A stretch of 36,005 nucleotides of DNA from Collinsella aerofaciens. GTDB lineage: Bacteria; Actinomycetota; Coriobacteriia; Coriobacteriales; Coriobacteriaceae. The stretch covers positions 1 through 36,005 of the forward strand of contig JAJXHK010000018.1 in the NCBI GenBank assembly GCA_021639365.1. The letters are read 5' to 3'. Under the pieces are notes generated by a model. It was not told the origin of the DNA, made no database searches, and saw nothing but the letters and a program-made list of their open reading frames with translations. The translations under genes were made by a program, and so were the position numbers. How positions within the stretch are numbered: the stretch's first letter is position 1; every line of letters starts with the position of its first letter. Positions 17,792 to 27,521 of this stretch are shown here, piece by piece.

Positions 17792-19237
17792 TTAGTTCTC
17801 CTCGGTCTCGGTCGCGGCGGTCTCGGACTCGGCGAAATTCCAGCCGGCGAGGCGGTCCTTCGCGGTGTCGATGTCCAGGTAGTTCTCCTCGCCGTCCATG
17901 AGTCGCGTAAAGGCGGTAAAGAGATAGTGGGCATCGGTGGGGCCAGGCGAAGCCTCGGGGTGGTACTGGACCGAGAAACACGGGGCGTCGAGCAGCTGGA
18001 TGCCCTCGGCGGTGCCGTCGTTGAGGTTCACATGTGTCAGGCGAATGCGGCCGAAGCGCTCGTTCATCACGACCGGAGCGATTCCGCGGCGCACCCAGAC
18101 GCGCAGATCTCCATCGGCCGCATGCTCGGTCTCGCCGCCGGAAAGCTCGGGGACAAGCTTGCCCAAGCTGGGGAACAGCAGGCCAAAGCCATGGTTTTGC
18201 GCGGTGATCTCCACGCGACGGCTTACCAGGTTCATGACCGGCTGGTTGCCACCGCGGTGACCAAACTTAAGCTTTTCCATCTGGGCACCGCAGGCCAGAC
18301 TGATCATCTGGTGACCAAGACAAATACCAAAGACCGGCACCTTGCCGATCAGCTGCTGCACCTGCTCGTAGGTCTCCACCACGGCGTCGGGGTCGCCGGG
18401 GCCGTTGGATAAAAAGACGCCGTCGGGATTCATGTCGAGCACCTGCTGAGCAGGCGTATCCCACGGCACGACGGTGAGGTCGCAGCCGGCACGGACCAGG
18501 CCCTCCAAAATGCCACGCTTCACGCCGCAGTCGTAAGCAACCACTTTGTGGCGGGCAGGAGCGGCGGCAGTGAGCGCAAAGTCATGCGTGGCAGGCAGGT
18601 CGGCGACCACAAACTCGTGAGGCGCGGGGCAACTTACGGTCTTGACCAGGTTCTCGCCCACCAGCGTGGGCGCTGCGGCCAGACGCTCGGCGAGCTCGTC
18701 GACGTCGAAGATCTCTGTCGAGATAATGCCCATCTTGGAACCATTGTCGCGCAGATGGCGCACCAGAGCGCGGGTGTCGACACCCTCGATAGCGACGATG
18801 CCGTGAGCGCGCAGGTACTCCGGCACGCTGACGGCCGAGCGCCAGTTAGAAGGCGTGGCGCACATGTCGCGAACAATCATGCCGCGCATAGCCGGAGCGC
18901 TCGCAGGGCGCACGGCGTCGCCGGGGAAGGCCGACTGGACATCGGTCTCGTCGATACCGTAATTGCCGATCTGCGGATAGGTCATGGTTACAATTTGGCC
19001 GGCATAACTCGGGTCGGTCATGACCTCAAAGTAGCCCTCGAGCGAGGTGTTGAAGCAGACTTCGCCGGTCGCGGTGCCCTCGGCGCCGCATGCACGTCCA
19101 TAAAAAATGGTCCCATCCTCAAGATACAGGATACAGGGACCGCAGGTGCCCTTGCTGGTTTTGGCCAGCATACGCTGGCAAAGCTCGCTGGGCGCGAAGG
19201 TGCGGGCGGCAGCGCCCGCGGTATGGTTGTTCGCCAT
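17792..19237 (-). CDS. carA: Carbamoyl-phosphate synthase small (glutaminase) subunit
   Basis: Hydrolyses glutamine and channels ammonia to CarB. At 481 residues it is about 100 longer than usual. The class I amidotransferase triad is intact: Cys306 in GICLGHQ, with His426 and Glu428 in VQYHPEAS. FLSNGPGDPDAV and the N-terminal LEDGTIFYGRACG domain are typical. The extra length comes from an N-terminal extension (1-33), an insert of about 45 residues between NHGFG and THVNLNDGT (about 353-400), and a polar, Glu/Thr-rich C-terminal tail. AAGGAG precedes the ATG at 19237. carA and carB are one base apart, so they are translationally coupled. Confidence 0.97.
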   Translation of the reverse strand: MANNHTAGAAARTFAPSELCQRMLAKTSKGTCGPCILYLEDGTIFYGRACGAEGTATGEVCFNTSLEGYFEVMTDPSYAGQIVTMTYPQIGNYGIDETDVQSAFPGDAVRPASAPAMRGMIVRDMCATPSNWRSAVSVPEYLRAHGIVAIEGVDTRALVRHLRDNGSKMGIISTEIFDVDELAERLAAAPTLVGENLVKTVSCPAPHEFVVADLPATHDFALTAAAPARHKVVAYDCGVKRGILEGLVRAGCDLTVVPWDTPAQQVLDMNPDGVFLSNGPGDPDAVVETYEQVQQLIGKVPVFGICLGHQMISLACGAQMEKLKFGHRGGNQPVMNLVSRRVEITAQNHGFGLLFPSLGKLVPELSGGETEHAADGDLRVWVRRGIAPVVMNERFGRIRLTHVNLNDGTAEGIQLLDAPCFSVQYHPEASPGPTDAHYLFTAFTRLMDGEENYLDIDTAKDRLAGWNFAESETAATETEEN

Positions 19238-19402
19238 AATTCTCCTTCCCGGTCTCACAGGACCGGCTTAAAGGTGTGTAGTTAGGCCTCGCGGTATTGT
19301 AACCGCAAGCATGCCTCATGGCGTTAATTTCATCAAATTGTTTACGAAATGATAATTATGACTTTCTATGCATAATGATTTTTTAATCCCCGTCCCAGAA
19401 AA

Positions 19403-19438
19403 ATCATCCCGCGGGGCTTGTGGCTCACGCGGGATGAT
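19403..19438 (-). terminator. Terminator downstream of the 19445-20410 gene
   Basis: On the minus strand the arms ATCATCCCGCG and CGCGGGATGAT (11 perfect pairs, 14-base loop) are followed by TTTTTC. It begins 7 bases past the stop codon and separates this transcription unit from carAB. Confidence 0.85.
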
Positions 19439-19444
19439 GGCGTC

Positions 19445-20410
19445 TTACTTTTTCTTGTCCTGTTCCAGCAGATCGGACGGCGTTCGGTCGGGCTTGCCGC
19501 CGCGGAAAATCTCGCGGCCATGCAGACGATGCTCCAGGTCACGTTCGGCCTTTTCCTCGTCAATCTTGGTCTGGCTCACCACCGGGTCCTCAATCAACGA
19601 CGACACCGAGTTCACCTGCTTCTGAATGCGCTCGGCGATGGTGTCATCCATACTCACGATGCGCATCTTCCAGTCGATACTCGTGGCGTTGGATGAGCTC
19701 TTGGTCCACACGAACGTCAAAATGGCGCTCTGATGACCCCGCGCGGGGAACATGCCAAAAAAGGAATCGTGCTGAATGTTGCTATCCTCGTCGATATAGG
19801 CGTGAACGTTATACACCACGCGGTCAATCTTATCGTTGAGCAGGGCGTTGGTCGCAAGCGCCGCGGCCTGGATCTGCCCGTTGGACAGCAGCTCGAGCTC
19901 ATTGGCAGACGACGTGTCCAACACCGTCACCTCAACCGTGCCCGTGCGCTCATCGGCCTCGTCGACAGAAAAATCGAGCGGGAACTGCGTAAAGCCGTTG
20001 CCCCACTCAAGGCCGCCCTTCAGCGCCGTCGAAACGGTATCGACCGAAACGCTCTCGGACAGGTTGGCGGTGTTCAGACGACGCATCACGCCGTAGCCAA
20101 TCTGCATGCCCACAATCAGCACCAAGATGCCAATGACCACGGCCATGGCAGTCTTCGTAATGGTATGGCTCACCTGCGAGCCCGAAGGGTCGTCCTCGGA
20201 CAGCGGGTCGACATGCTTTGCCTGGCTCGCGCGATCCTCGCTGCGCAGCCGCGCCAGCGCCGCCTTGTCGCCGCGCTTGACTGCAGCCTCTTTTTCGCGC
20301 ATGCGCTCGGTGCGCTTTTTGGCGAGCGTAGGATCCAAGACGCCGGATGCATCGATTTCGGAGAATAACTCCGTCACTTCTTCCGGAGTCAAAGGGTTCT
20401 TATCAGCCAT
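19445..20410 (-). CDS. Single-pass membrane protein of unknown function
   Basis: I do not recognise this 321-residue protein. Residues 1-85 are charged and helical, beginning PLTPEEVTELFSEIDASGVLD and followed by a KKRTERMREKEAAVKRGDK region. One membrane segment spans about 86-107 (TAMAVVIGILVLIVGMQIGY). The rest, presumably extracytoplasmic, has an alpha/beta look with DFSVDEADERTGTVEVTVLD and NLQ-like QIQAAALATNALLNDKIDRV. The C-terminus is highly charged. AGGAAG precedes the start. It lies 19 bases after the ABC exporter stop and is probably co-transcribed with it, so a link to that transporter or to envelope function is possible but unproven. Confidence 0.8.
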   Translation of the reverse strand: MADKNPLTPEEVTELFSEIDASGVLDPTLAKKRTERMREKEAAVKRGDKAALARLRSEDRASQAKHVDPLSEDDPSGSQVSHTITKTAMAVVIGILVLIVGMQIGYGVMRRLNTANLSESVSVDTVSTALKGGLEWGNGFTQFPLDFSVDEADERTGTVEVTVLDTSSANELELLSNGQIQAAALATNALLNDKIDRVVYNVHAYIDEDSNIQHDSFFGMFPARGHQSAILTFVWTKSSSNATSIDWKMRIVSMDDTIAERIQKQVNSVSSLIEDPVVSQTKIDEEKAERDLEHRLHGREIFRGGKPDRTPSDLLEQDKKK

Positions 20411-20429
20411 AAACTTCCTGTCAAATCAA

Positions 20430-22202
20430 TCAGTCGAGCTCGTGCGCACGCGCACCTTCGAACTGCATTCGATAGTAACGGGCATAGGTGCCGCCACGGG
20501 CGAGAAGCTCCTCGTGCGTGCCACGCTCCACAACGCGACCATGCTCAACGGTCGCAATCTCATCGGCATGCTTAATGGTCGAAAGACGGTGGGCAATGAT
20601 GATTGTGGTACGGCCGCGTGCCAGCTCCTCGAGTGACTCCTGCACCGCCTCCTCGCTCTCGTTATCCAAAGCACTCGTCGCCTCATCCAAAATAAGGATC
20701 TTGGGGTTCTTGAGAAACACGCGCGCGATGGCAACACGCTGCTTCTGTCCGCCCGAAAGACGGCTGCCGCGCTCGCCCACGACCGTGTCATAGCCCTGTG
20801 GAAGCGACTCGATAAAGGCATCGATGTTGGCACGACGGGCGGCCTCGGCGATCTCTTCAGCCGTAGCGCCCGGCTTGCCATAGGCGATGTTCTCGCCAAT
20901 CGTACCGTCAAATAGATAGACATCCTGCTGCACCAGGCCGATGGCGCGGCGCAGGCTCTGCTGCGTCACATCGCGCACGTCCTGGCCGTCGATGCTAATG
21001 GATCCGGCAGCCACGTCATAAAAGCGCGGCAGCAACGAACAGGTCGTGGACTTGCCACCGCCCGAAGGGCCAACCAAAGCGATGGTCTGCCCGGGCTTGA
21101 TGGACAGATTCATATGGTCGATAACGGGACGCTCTTCGGCATCGCCCTCGCCCAGCTCAACGTCCTCGTAGTTAAAGCACACGTCGTGATAATCCACGGC
21201 GCCGGCGGTCACCTGCAGATCCGTGGCGCCCGGCTTGTCCTGGATATCCGGCGCGGTCGAGAGCACCTCGTCCATACGCTTAAAGCCAGCGATGGCCTTC
21301 TGATACGTTTCGGCCGAATTGACGAGTGTCTCGAGCGGCGTGCAGAACAGCGAAATATAGAGTGCAAAGGTCGCCATATCGACCGCCTGCAGCTGTCCCT
21401 GGGCGACCAGCCAGCCGCCCAGCAGTACCACGATCACATAGAGCACACCCGAGAGCAGGCCATACGTCGCAGTATAGACGCCCATGGCGTGATACATGTT
21501 CTCCTTGGACGAAAGATAGCGATTGTTGGAGGCGCGGAACTTGAAGCGTTCGGTCTCCTCATTGGCAAAGCTCTTGACCACGCGCATGCCCGCCAGCGAA
21601 TCCTGCAGCTGTGCATTGATGCCGCTGATCTTTTTGCGGTTGTCGCTAAAGACCTCGCGCATGCGCATGTTCTGCCAAAACATGATGACCGCAAACGCTG
21701 CCGTCACCACGGCCATGGCGAGCGCCAGCACCGGGGCGATGGCAAAGAGGATCACAAACGAGCCGATGATCTCGATGCCGCAGATGATGATCCACTCGGG
21801 CACGTGGTGCGCCGCCTCGCAGATATCGAACAGGTCGTTGACCACGCGGCTCATCATGTCGCCCGAGCTGTTGCGGTCGAAGTACGCAAAGCTAAAGCGC
21901 TCATACTGGTCAAACAGGTCCTCGCGCATCTTGGACTCCATGCGCGCGCCCATCACGTGACCCCAATAGCTCACAAAGTAGCGACAAGCGCAGCGGACGG
22001 CATACATCAGCACCAAGCCCACCGCGATCATGCCGAGCGCCTGCATAATGGCAGCCTGACCCTGAGTAAACAGCCCACCGGTCAAATTGCGCAGGATAAT
22101 GGGGAACGCCAGGTCAATGGCGGCAAGCACCAGAGCACAAACAGTATCAGCAACAAAAAGCCCCATCTGGGGCTCGTAATACGAAAGAAACCTCTTAAAC
22201 AT
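20430..22202 (-). CDS. ABC exporter half-transporter (fused permease-ATPase)
   Basis: A 590-residue type I ABC exporter subunit of the MsbA/LmrA-like class. The N-terminal membrane domain has about six helices (residues 10-310), including the coupling region FDRNSSGDMMSRVVNDL. The nucleotide-binding domain has Walker A GPSGGGKST, Q-loop LVQQDVYLFDGTIGENI, signature RLSGGQKQR, Walker B ILILDEATSALD and the H-loop in IIIAHRLSTIKHAD. The substrate cannot be assigned and no partner half-transporter is adjacent, so a homodimer is likely. The start is the ATG at 22202, with AAGGTGA upstream. The 9-pair terminal hairpin of structured element B ends immediately before this ribosome binding site, so leader folding could affect translation. 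Confidence 0.9.
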   Translation of the reverse strand: MFKRFLSYYEPQMGLFVADTVCALVLAAIDLAFPIILRNLTGGLFTQGQAAIMQALGMIAVGLVLMYAVRCACRYFVSYWGHVMGARMESKMREDLFDQYERFSFAYFDRNSSGDMMSRVVNDLFDICEAAHHVPEWIIICGIEIIGSFVILFAIAPVLALAMAVVTAAFAVIMFWQNMRMREVFSDNRKKISGINAQLQDSLAGMRVVKSFANEETERFKFRASNNRYLSSKENMYHAMGVYTATYGLLSGVLYVIVVLLGGWLVAQGQLQAVDMATFALYISLFCTPLETLVNSAETYQKAIAGFKRMDEVLSTAPDIQDKPGATDLQVTAGAVDYHDVCFNYEDVELGEGDAEERPVIDHMNLSIKPGQTIALVGPSGGGKSTTCSLLPRFYDVAAGSISIDGQDVRDVTQQSLRRAIGLVQQDVYLFDGTIGENIAYGKPGATAEEIAEAARRANIDAFIESLPQGYDTVVGERGSRLSGGQKQRVAIARVFLKNPKILILDEATSALDNESEEAVQESLEELARGRTTIIIAHRLSTIKHADEIATVEHGRVVERGTHEELLARGGTYARYYRMQFEGARAHELD

Positions 22203-22211
22203 AATCACCTT

Positions 22212-22359
22212 ACGCGGTTTTACCAAACCGCGTTTCGTCTCGACGCTGCAAGTGCTCCATTTGGACAACCTGGCCTTCAATCGTCGGTCGCGTATATCCA
22301 TACGCTTCCCTCCTCTTTCAGGCCACCTTGCCTCAAATGGAGCACTTTCGCTGACTTAT
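22212..22359 (-). ncRNA. Structured element, copy B, directly upstream of the ABC exporter
   Basis: Read on the minus strand: conserved ATAAGTCAGCGAAA (22359-22346); P1 (22345-22334 with 22263-22252, 12 perfect pairs unrelated in sequence to copy A); GCAAGGT opposite AGGTTG; P2 (22324-22320 with 22276-22272, GGCCT/AGGCC); GAAAGAGGAG and CGACGATTGA around the P3 hairpin (GCGTAT/ATACGC, 22305-22290, loop GGAT); conserved TTGCAGCGTCGAG; and the terminal hairpin ACGCGGTTT/AAACCGCGT (22233-22212). The exporter ribosome binding site starts at the next base. It could be a cis-acting leader, a processed RNA or a mobile hairpin; copy A has no downstream gene in the same sense, which argues against a purely cis role. 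Confidence 0.65.
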
Positions 22360-22385
22360 ACAAACCTGCGAGGTTACCTCGCACG

Positions 22386-23081
22386 CTACAGTTCCGCGCC
22401 ACCTAAACGGTGCGCAATACTGTCGCAGGCGAGTGCGCCCACGACGGTCTTGGCATCCTCGATCTTGCCGTCGAGTACGGCGTCGATCAACTCGTGCAGC
22501 GGCACCAGGTCCACGTTGACAAACTCGTCATCATCGGGGTTGGGCGCATCAAACTCCAGCTTGGTAGCCAAGTAGATGTGAATGATCTCGTCGCAAAAAC
22601 CGCAGGACGTGACAATCGACGTCAAAAAGCGAATGCGACCAGCCCTAAAGCCCGTCTCCTCATGCAGCTCGCGTTTGGCGCAATCGAGCGGGTCCTCGCC
22701 TGGATCGAGCTTGCCGGCGGGAATCTCGACCGTCACGCGGTCGATGGCGGTGCGGTACTGACGCACCAGTACGATCTTGCCGCTCTCGGTCAGTGCCACA
22801 ACGGCCGCCGCACCCGGATGGCGAACGATATCGCGGGCGCTGCGGTGGCCGTTGGGCAGCTCCACCTCAAGACGGTGGACGTCGAGGATCTTGCCCTTCC
22901 AGGCGCACTCCTCCGAAAGAATCTTCTCGTGCAGCTCGGCATCGTGCGGGTCGTCATCGCCCAGCACCAGCACCGGCTCGTCAGCGACCTCGCCGCCAGG
23001 CTCGCCCTCGGCGTGCCCATACACGCGGCTGTCCTCCTCGACGATCTGCGCATCCACGAGCTCTTCGTTCTTCTCGTCCAT
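22386..23081 (-). CDS. NUDIX hydrolase, ADP-ribose pyrophosphatase-like
   Basis: A 231-residue cytosolic NUDIX enzyme. The complete Nudix box (GX5EX7REUXEEXGU) is at about residues 123-145: GKLDPGE, seven residues, RELHEETGF. The preceding VVALTESGKIVLVRQYRTAIDRVTVEIPAG and the following IHIYLATKLEF match ADP-ribose pyrophosphatases, which cleave ADP-ribose to AMP and ribose 5-phosphate. About 55 acidic N-terminal residues precede the fold and are unusual for the family. ATG 23081 is preferred because GAGAGGA is 9 bases away; ATG 23090 touches that sequence. The start is 22 bases past the purD stop, so the two are probably co-transcribed. A short palindrome (22367-22383, TGCGAGG/CCTCGCA) follows the gene. 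Confidence 0.87.
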   Translation of the reverse strand: MDEKNEELVDAQIVEEDSRVYGHAEGEPGGEVADEPVLVLGDDDPHDAELHEKILSEECAWKGKILDVHRLEVELPNGHRSARDIVRHPGAAAVVALTESGKIVLVRQYRTAIDRVTVEIPAGKLDPGEDPLDCAKRELHEETGFRAGRIRFLTSIVTSCGFCDEIIHIYLATKLEFDAPNPDDDEFVNVDLVPLHELIDAVLDGKIEDAKTVVGALACDSIAHRLGGAEL

Positions 23082-23102
23082 CCGTCTCATTCCTCTCGGA
23101 CT

Positions 23103-24407
23103 TTAGGCATCCCAGGCGTCGCGGCCGCGCAGCGCGCGCAGGCCGATGTCGTGACGCAGGGTCTTGCCCTCAAAATCAATCTTCTCGCAGGCCTCGTAGG
23201 CAAGGTTGCGAGCGTTCTCGAACGTGTCGCCCAGAGCGGTCACGGCAAGCACGCGACCACCATTGGTCACGAGCTGGCCATCCACCACGGCGGTGCCCGC
23301 GTGGTACACGGTCACGTTCTCCATGGCCTCGGCGTCGGCGATACCGGTGATGACCTTATCCTTCTCGTAGCTGCCGGGATAGCCCGCGCTCGTCAGGACA
23401 ACGGCCACAGCCCACTCGTCACGCCAGTCGAGCTCAATCTGATCGAGCTCGCAGTTGGCGCAGGCGAGCATGACCTCAACCAGGTCATTCTTAAGGCGCG
23501 GCAGCACGACCTGCGTCTCGGGGTCGCCAAAGCGGGCATTGAACTCCAGCACCTTGGGGCCGGCAGGCGTGAGCATAAAGCCGCCATACAGGCAGCCGCG
23601 GTAGTCGATGCCCTCGGCAGCGAGCTCGGCCACGGTCTGCTCCATGACCGCCACCATGGTGGCGTGCTCCTCGTCGGTCACGATGGGCACCGGGCTGTAG
23701 ACGCCCATGCCGCCGGTGTTGGGGCCCTTGTCGCCCTCGAGCGCGCGCTTGTGGTCCTGCGAGGTGGCCATGGGGCGCACGGTCTTGCCGTCGGTAAAGG
23801 CCAGCAGCGAGCACTCGGGACCAACGAGCATCTCCTCGATGACCACGGTATTGCCGGCATCGCCAAAGGTGCCGCCAAAGCACTCGCGCACGGCCTCCTC
23901 GGCCTGCTCAAGTTCGGTCGCCACGATAACGCCCTTGCCCGCGGCAAGGCCGTCGGCCTTCACGACCAGCGGAGCGCCCTGCTCGCGCACGTAGGCGAGA
24001 GCCGAAGCCTCGTCGGTAAACGAACCATAGGCTGCCGTCGGGATACCGGCGCGCTCCATGAGCCGCTTGGAGAACAGCTTGGAACCCTCCATCTGGGCGC
24101 CCTCGGCACCCGGGCCAAAGCAGGGAATACCCGCCGCGCGCACGGCGTCGGCCACGCCCGCCACGAGCGGAGCCTCGGGGCCAATTACCACGAGTCCGCA
24201 TCCGTGGCTCTGCGCAAACGCCGCCACGGCCGCAGGATCGCAGTCGTCGAGAACAACGTTCTCGCCGCAGCTCGCGGTACCGCCGTTACCCGGCGCGATG
24301 TAGAGCTTGCCGGCGCGCGGTGATGCTGCGAGCTTAGCTGCCAAAGCATGCTCACGGCCGCCGCTGCCCAACAACAGGATGTCGATGGTTTGAGTGTCCG
24401 CCTTCAA
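23103..24407 (-). CDS. purD: Phosphoribosylamine-glycine ligase
   Basis: Joins phosphoribosylamine and glycine using ATP to give GAR (step two of IMP synthesis). The 434-residue ATP-grasp enzyme starts with ILLLGSGGREHALAAKLA, followed by APGNGGT, LVVIGPEAPLVAGVAD, FGPGAEGAQMEGSKLFSK, PLVVKADGLAAGKGV, and the metal-binding FNARFGDPETQ. The start is a TTG at 24407, preceded by GAGGAGG with 5-base spacing and matching the normal family N-terminus. The frame is open further upstream, but that part is unrelated in character and overlaps a hairpin and the end of purA. It lies between purA and the NUDIX gene. Confidence 0.96.
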   Translation of the reverse strand: MKADTQTIDILLLGSGGREHALAAKLAASPRAGKLYIAPGNGGTASCGENVVLDDCDPAAVAAFAQSHGCGLVVIGPEAPLVAGVADAVRAAGIPCFGPGAEGAQMEGSKLFSKRLMERAGIPTAAYGSFTDEASALAYVREQGAPLVVKADGLAAGKGVIVATELEQAEEAVRECFGGTFGDAGNTVVIEEMLVGPECSLLAFTDGKTVRPMATSQDHKRALEGDKGPNTGGMGVYSPVPIVTDEEHATMVAVMEQTVAELAAEGIDYRGCLYGGFMLTPAGPKVLEFNARFGDPETQVVLPRLKNDLVEVMLACANCELDQIELDWRDEWAVAVVLTSAGYPGSYEKDKVITGIADAEAMENVTVYHAGTAVVDGQLVTNGGRVLAVTALGDTFENARNLAYEACEKIDFEGKTLRHDIGLRALRGRDAWDA

Positions 24408-24461
24408 GGGTGCCTCCTCTATGGATGAATGGCCCGCTCCGCGCGAGCCCTTTGCAAGCAA

Positions 24462-24503
24462 ATATACCCCTCGGCCGCCCGTCCGGGCTGCAAAGGGGTA
24501 TAT
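24462..24503 (-). terminator. Hairpin between purA and purD
   Basis: Ten-base arms ATATACCCCT and AGGGGTATAT enclose a 22-base GC-rich loop. The U-tract is weak (TTTGC), so it may be a partial terminator or an mRNA stability element rather than a full stop. Confidence 0.45.
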
Positions 24504-24525
24504 CGCAATAACCAAATAGTCCCGA

Positions 24526-25812
<1,287 letters not shown>

Positions 25813-25905
25813 GTTTACTCCTTACATTCATGGACTGTCTACGCGCCACGCCGGCACGCAGAAGCACAAAACATTCCCAGTATACCCGTGCAACGGGCGC
25901 CTGTC

Positions 25906-27297
25906 CTACTCCTCGGCATGTGCCCCATCAAGCTCATAGAACTTGGTGGATGCCGGCAGGAACATCAGGTCGACGTCGCCGATCGGGCCCGAACGGTTCT
26001 TGGCCACGACGATACGCGTAACGCCCTCGTCGGGTCGATCGTCGCGCGAGGCTTCGGCCTCGTCGGCGGAGCGGTCCAAGAACATAACGATATCGGCGTC
26101 CTGCTCGATGGAGCCCGATTCACGAAGGTCGGAAAGCTGCGGGCGTTTGCCGGTACGGGATTCGACCTGACGCGAGAGCTGCGACAGCGCGATGAGCGGG
26201 ATCTTGAGCTCCTTGGCCATGATCTTCAGACCACGCGACATCTCGGAGACCTCGACGGTACGGCTCTCGGAGCGGCGTCCCGGCGGAGGACTCACCAGCT
26301 GCAGGTAGTCCAGGATGATGATGGCCTTCTCCTTGTTGTGGAGCATGCGGCGGCTCTTGGCGCGAATCTCGGTCACGGTGGTGCCGGGCGTATCGTCAAT
26401 CAGAATATCGAGCTTGGACAAGGTCTGCGTGGCCTCGTTGATGTTGGCCCACTGCTCGGGACTAATGCGGCCCATGCGGAAGTCACTGATCGAGATCATG
26501 GCGTAGGCGCAAATCAGACGCTGGGCAATTTCCTTGCCCGACATCTCCAGAGAGAAGAAGCCGACGGTATAACCGGCAGCGGCAGCATTGAGCGCCAGAT
26601 TCAGGGCGAACGACGTCTTACCCACAGCAGGGCGGGCGCCGATGATGATGAGCTGGCCCTCGCGAAAACCCATGAGCATGCGGTCGAGCGACGGGAAGCC
26701 CGTGGGCACGCCCGCAGCCTGGCCACCGGCCTGGCACACTTCCTCGGCCTCGTTATAGGCCTCGACCATAAACTCGGTCAGCGTCTTGTAGCTCGACTTG
26801 ACCTCGCGCGCCGTGACCTTGAGCAGCTTGCTCTCGGCTAGCTCCACGACCTCTTTGGTATCGGTGGGAGCGTTATAGGCCAGCGCGTTGATCTCGTTGG
26901 TCGCGCCGATCAGCTCACGCAGCATCGAATCGCGGCGAACGATGGCGGCATGGTGCTGCCAGTTGACGAGCGACAGGGTCTGACCCATCAACTCCAAAAT
27001 GTAGGCCTCGCCGCCCACGGCATCGAGCTTGTTGATGCTTCGCAGGTAATCGATCAGCGAGATGGAGTCGATGGGAATGCGGCTGTTGTACATATCGACC
27101 ATCGCGGTATAGATGGTCTTATGAATGGGCCGGTAGAAGTCATCGGGCTGCAGCTCGACCTGGGCCTCTTCGACCACCTCGGGCGATAGCAGCATAGCGG
27201 CCAGTACATTGGCCTCTGCATCTTGGTTTTGGGGAAGACCCAACTTTGAGCCGCGGTCCTCAACCGTCAGCCCGGTCTCCCTATCGTCATATGCCAT
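25906..27297 (-). CDS. dnaB: Replicative DNA helicase
   Basis: Hexameric 5'-3' helicase of the replisome. The N-terminal domain begins LPQNQDAEANVLAAMLLSP. The RecA-like C-terminal domain carries Walker A GARPAVGKTS (about 220-229), FFSLEMSGKEIAQRL, Walker B IIILDYLQL, the LSQLSRQVESRTGKRPQLSDLRESGSIEQDAD block and VAKNRSGPIGDVDL. The protein is 463 residues, normal length, and no intein is present in the Walker region. ATGs occur at 27309, 27303 and 27297; GAGG is best spaced for 27297. It lies downstream of rplI but beyond a terminator, so it probably has its own promoter. A nested palindrome (27393-27430) lies in the gap. Confidence 0.97.
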   Translation of the reverse strand: MAYDDRETGLTVEDRGSKLGLPQNQDAEANVLAAMLLSPEVVEEAQVELQPDDFYRPIHKTIYTAMVDMYNSRIPIDSISLIDYLRSINKLDAVGGEAYILELMGQTLSLVNWQHHAAIVRRDSMLRELIGATNEINALAYNAPTDTKEVVELAESKLLKVTAREVKSSYKTLTEFMVEAYNEAEEVCQAGGQAAGVPTGFPSLDRMLMGFREGQLIIIGARPAVGKTSFALNLALNAAAAGYTVGFFSLEMSGKEIAQRLICAYAMISISDFRMGRISPEQWANINEATQTLSKLDILIDDTPGTTVTEIRAKSRRMLHNKEKAIIILDYLQLVSPPPGRRSESRTVEVSEMSRGLKIMAKELKIPLIALSQLSRQVESRTGKRPQLSDLRESGSIEQDADIVMFLDRSADEAEASRDDRPDEGVTRIVVAKNRSGPIGDVDLMFLPASTKFYELDGAHAEE

Positions 27298-27392
27298 GAG
27301 CATCCTCATTCATATCGCTTGCGAGCATCCATAGTATCAGCCACGGTCCCAAAACGCGCCGCGCGCCGCCAATCATCACCGAACCAAACGGA

Positions 27393-27430
27393 TGAACGGT
27401 CCTGTATATAGGACTTCGACGCAACGTTCA
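27393..27430. repeat. Nested palindrome upstream of dnaB
   Basis: GTCCTGTATATAGGAC (27399-27414) is flanked by TGAACG (27393-27398) and CGTTCA (27425-27430). It lies about 96 bases before the dnaB start and just past the rplI terminator. It could be an operator or a second hairpin; nothing identifies a binding protein. Confidence 0.4.
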
Positions 27431-27450
27431 CCATGACACTCACTCAGCGC

Positions 27451-27492
27451 AAAAAACAAAAGGGCGCCCTGGTTTCCCAGAGCGCCCTTCTT
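27451..27492 (-). terminator. Terminator after the rpsF-ssb-rpsR-rplI operon
   Basis: On the minus strand AAGGGCGCTCTGG and CCAGGGCGCCCTT pair around GAAA (one T-G wobble) and are followed by TTGTTTTTT. It starts 30 bases past the rplI stop. Confidence 0.9.
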
Positions 27493-27521
27493 AGAACAAG
27501 ATTGTTGCGTTGCAGCAAATG

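Noticed and set aside
22386..23090. The upstream ATG at 23090 as NUDIX start
   Set aside because: It directly touches the Shine-Dalgarno-like GAGAGGA, leaving no spacing; the ATG at 23081 is better placed.
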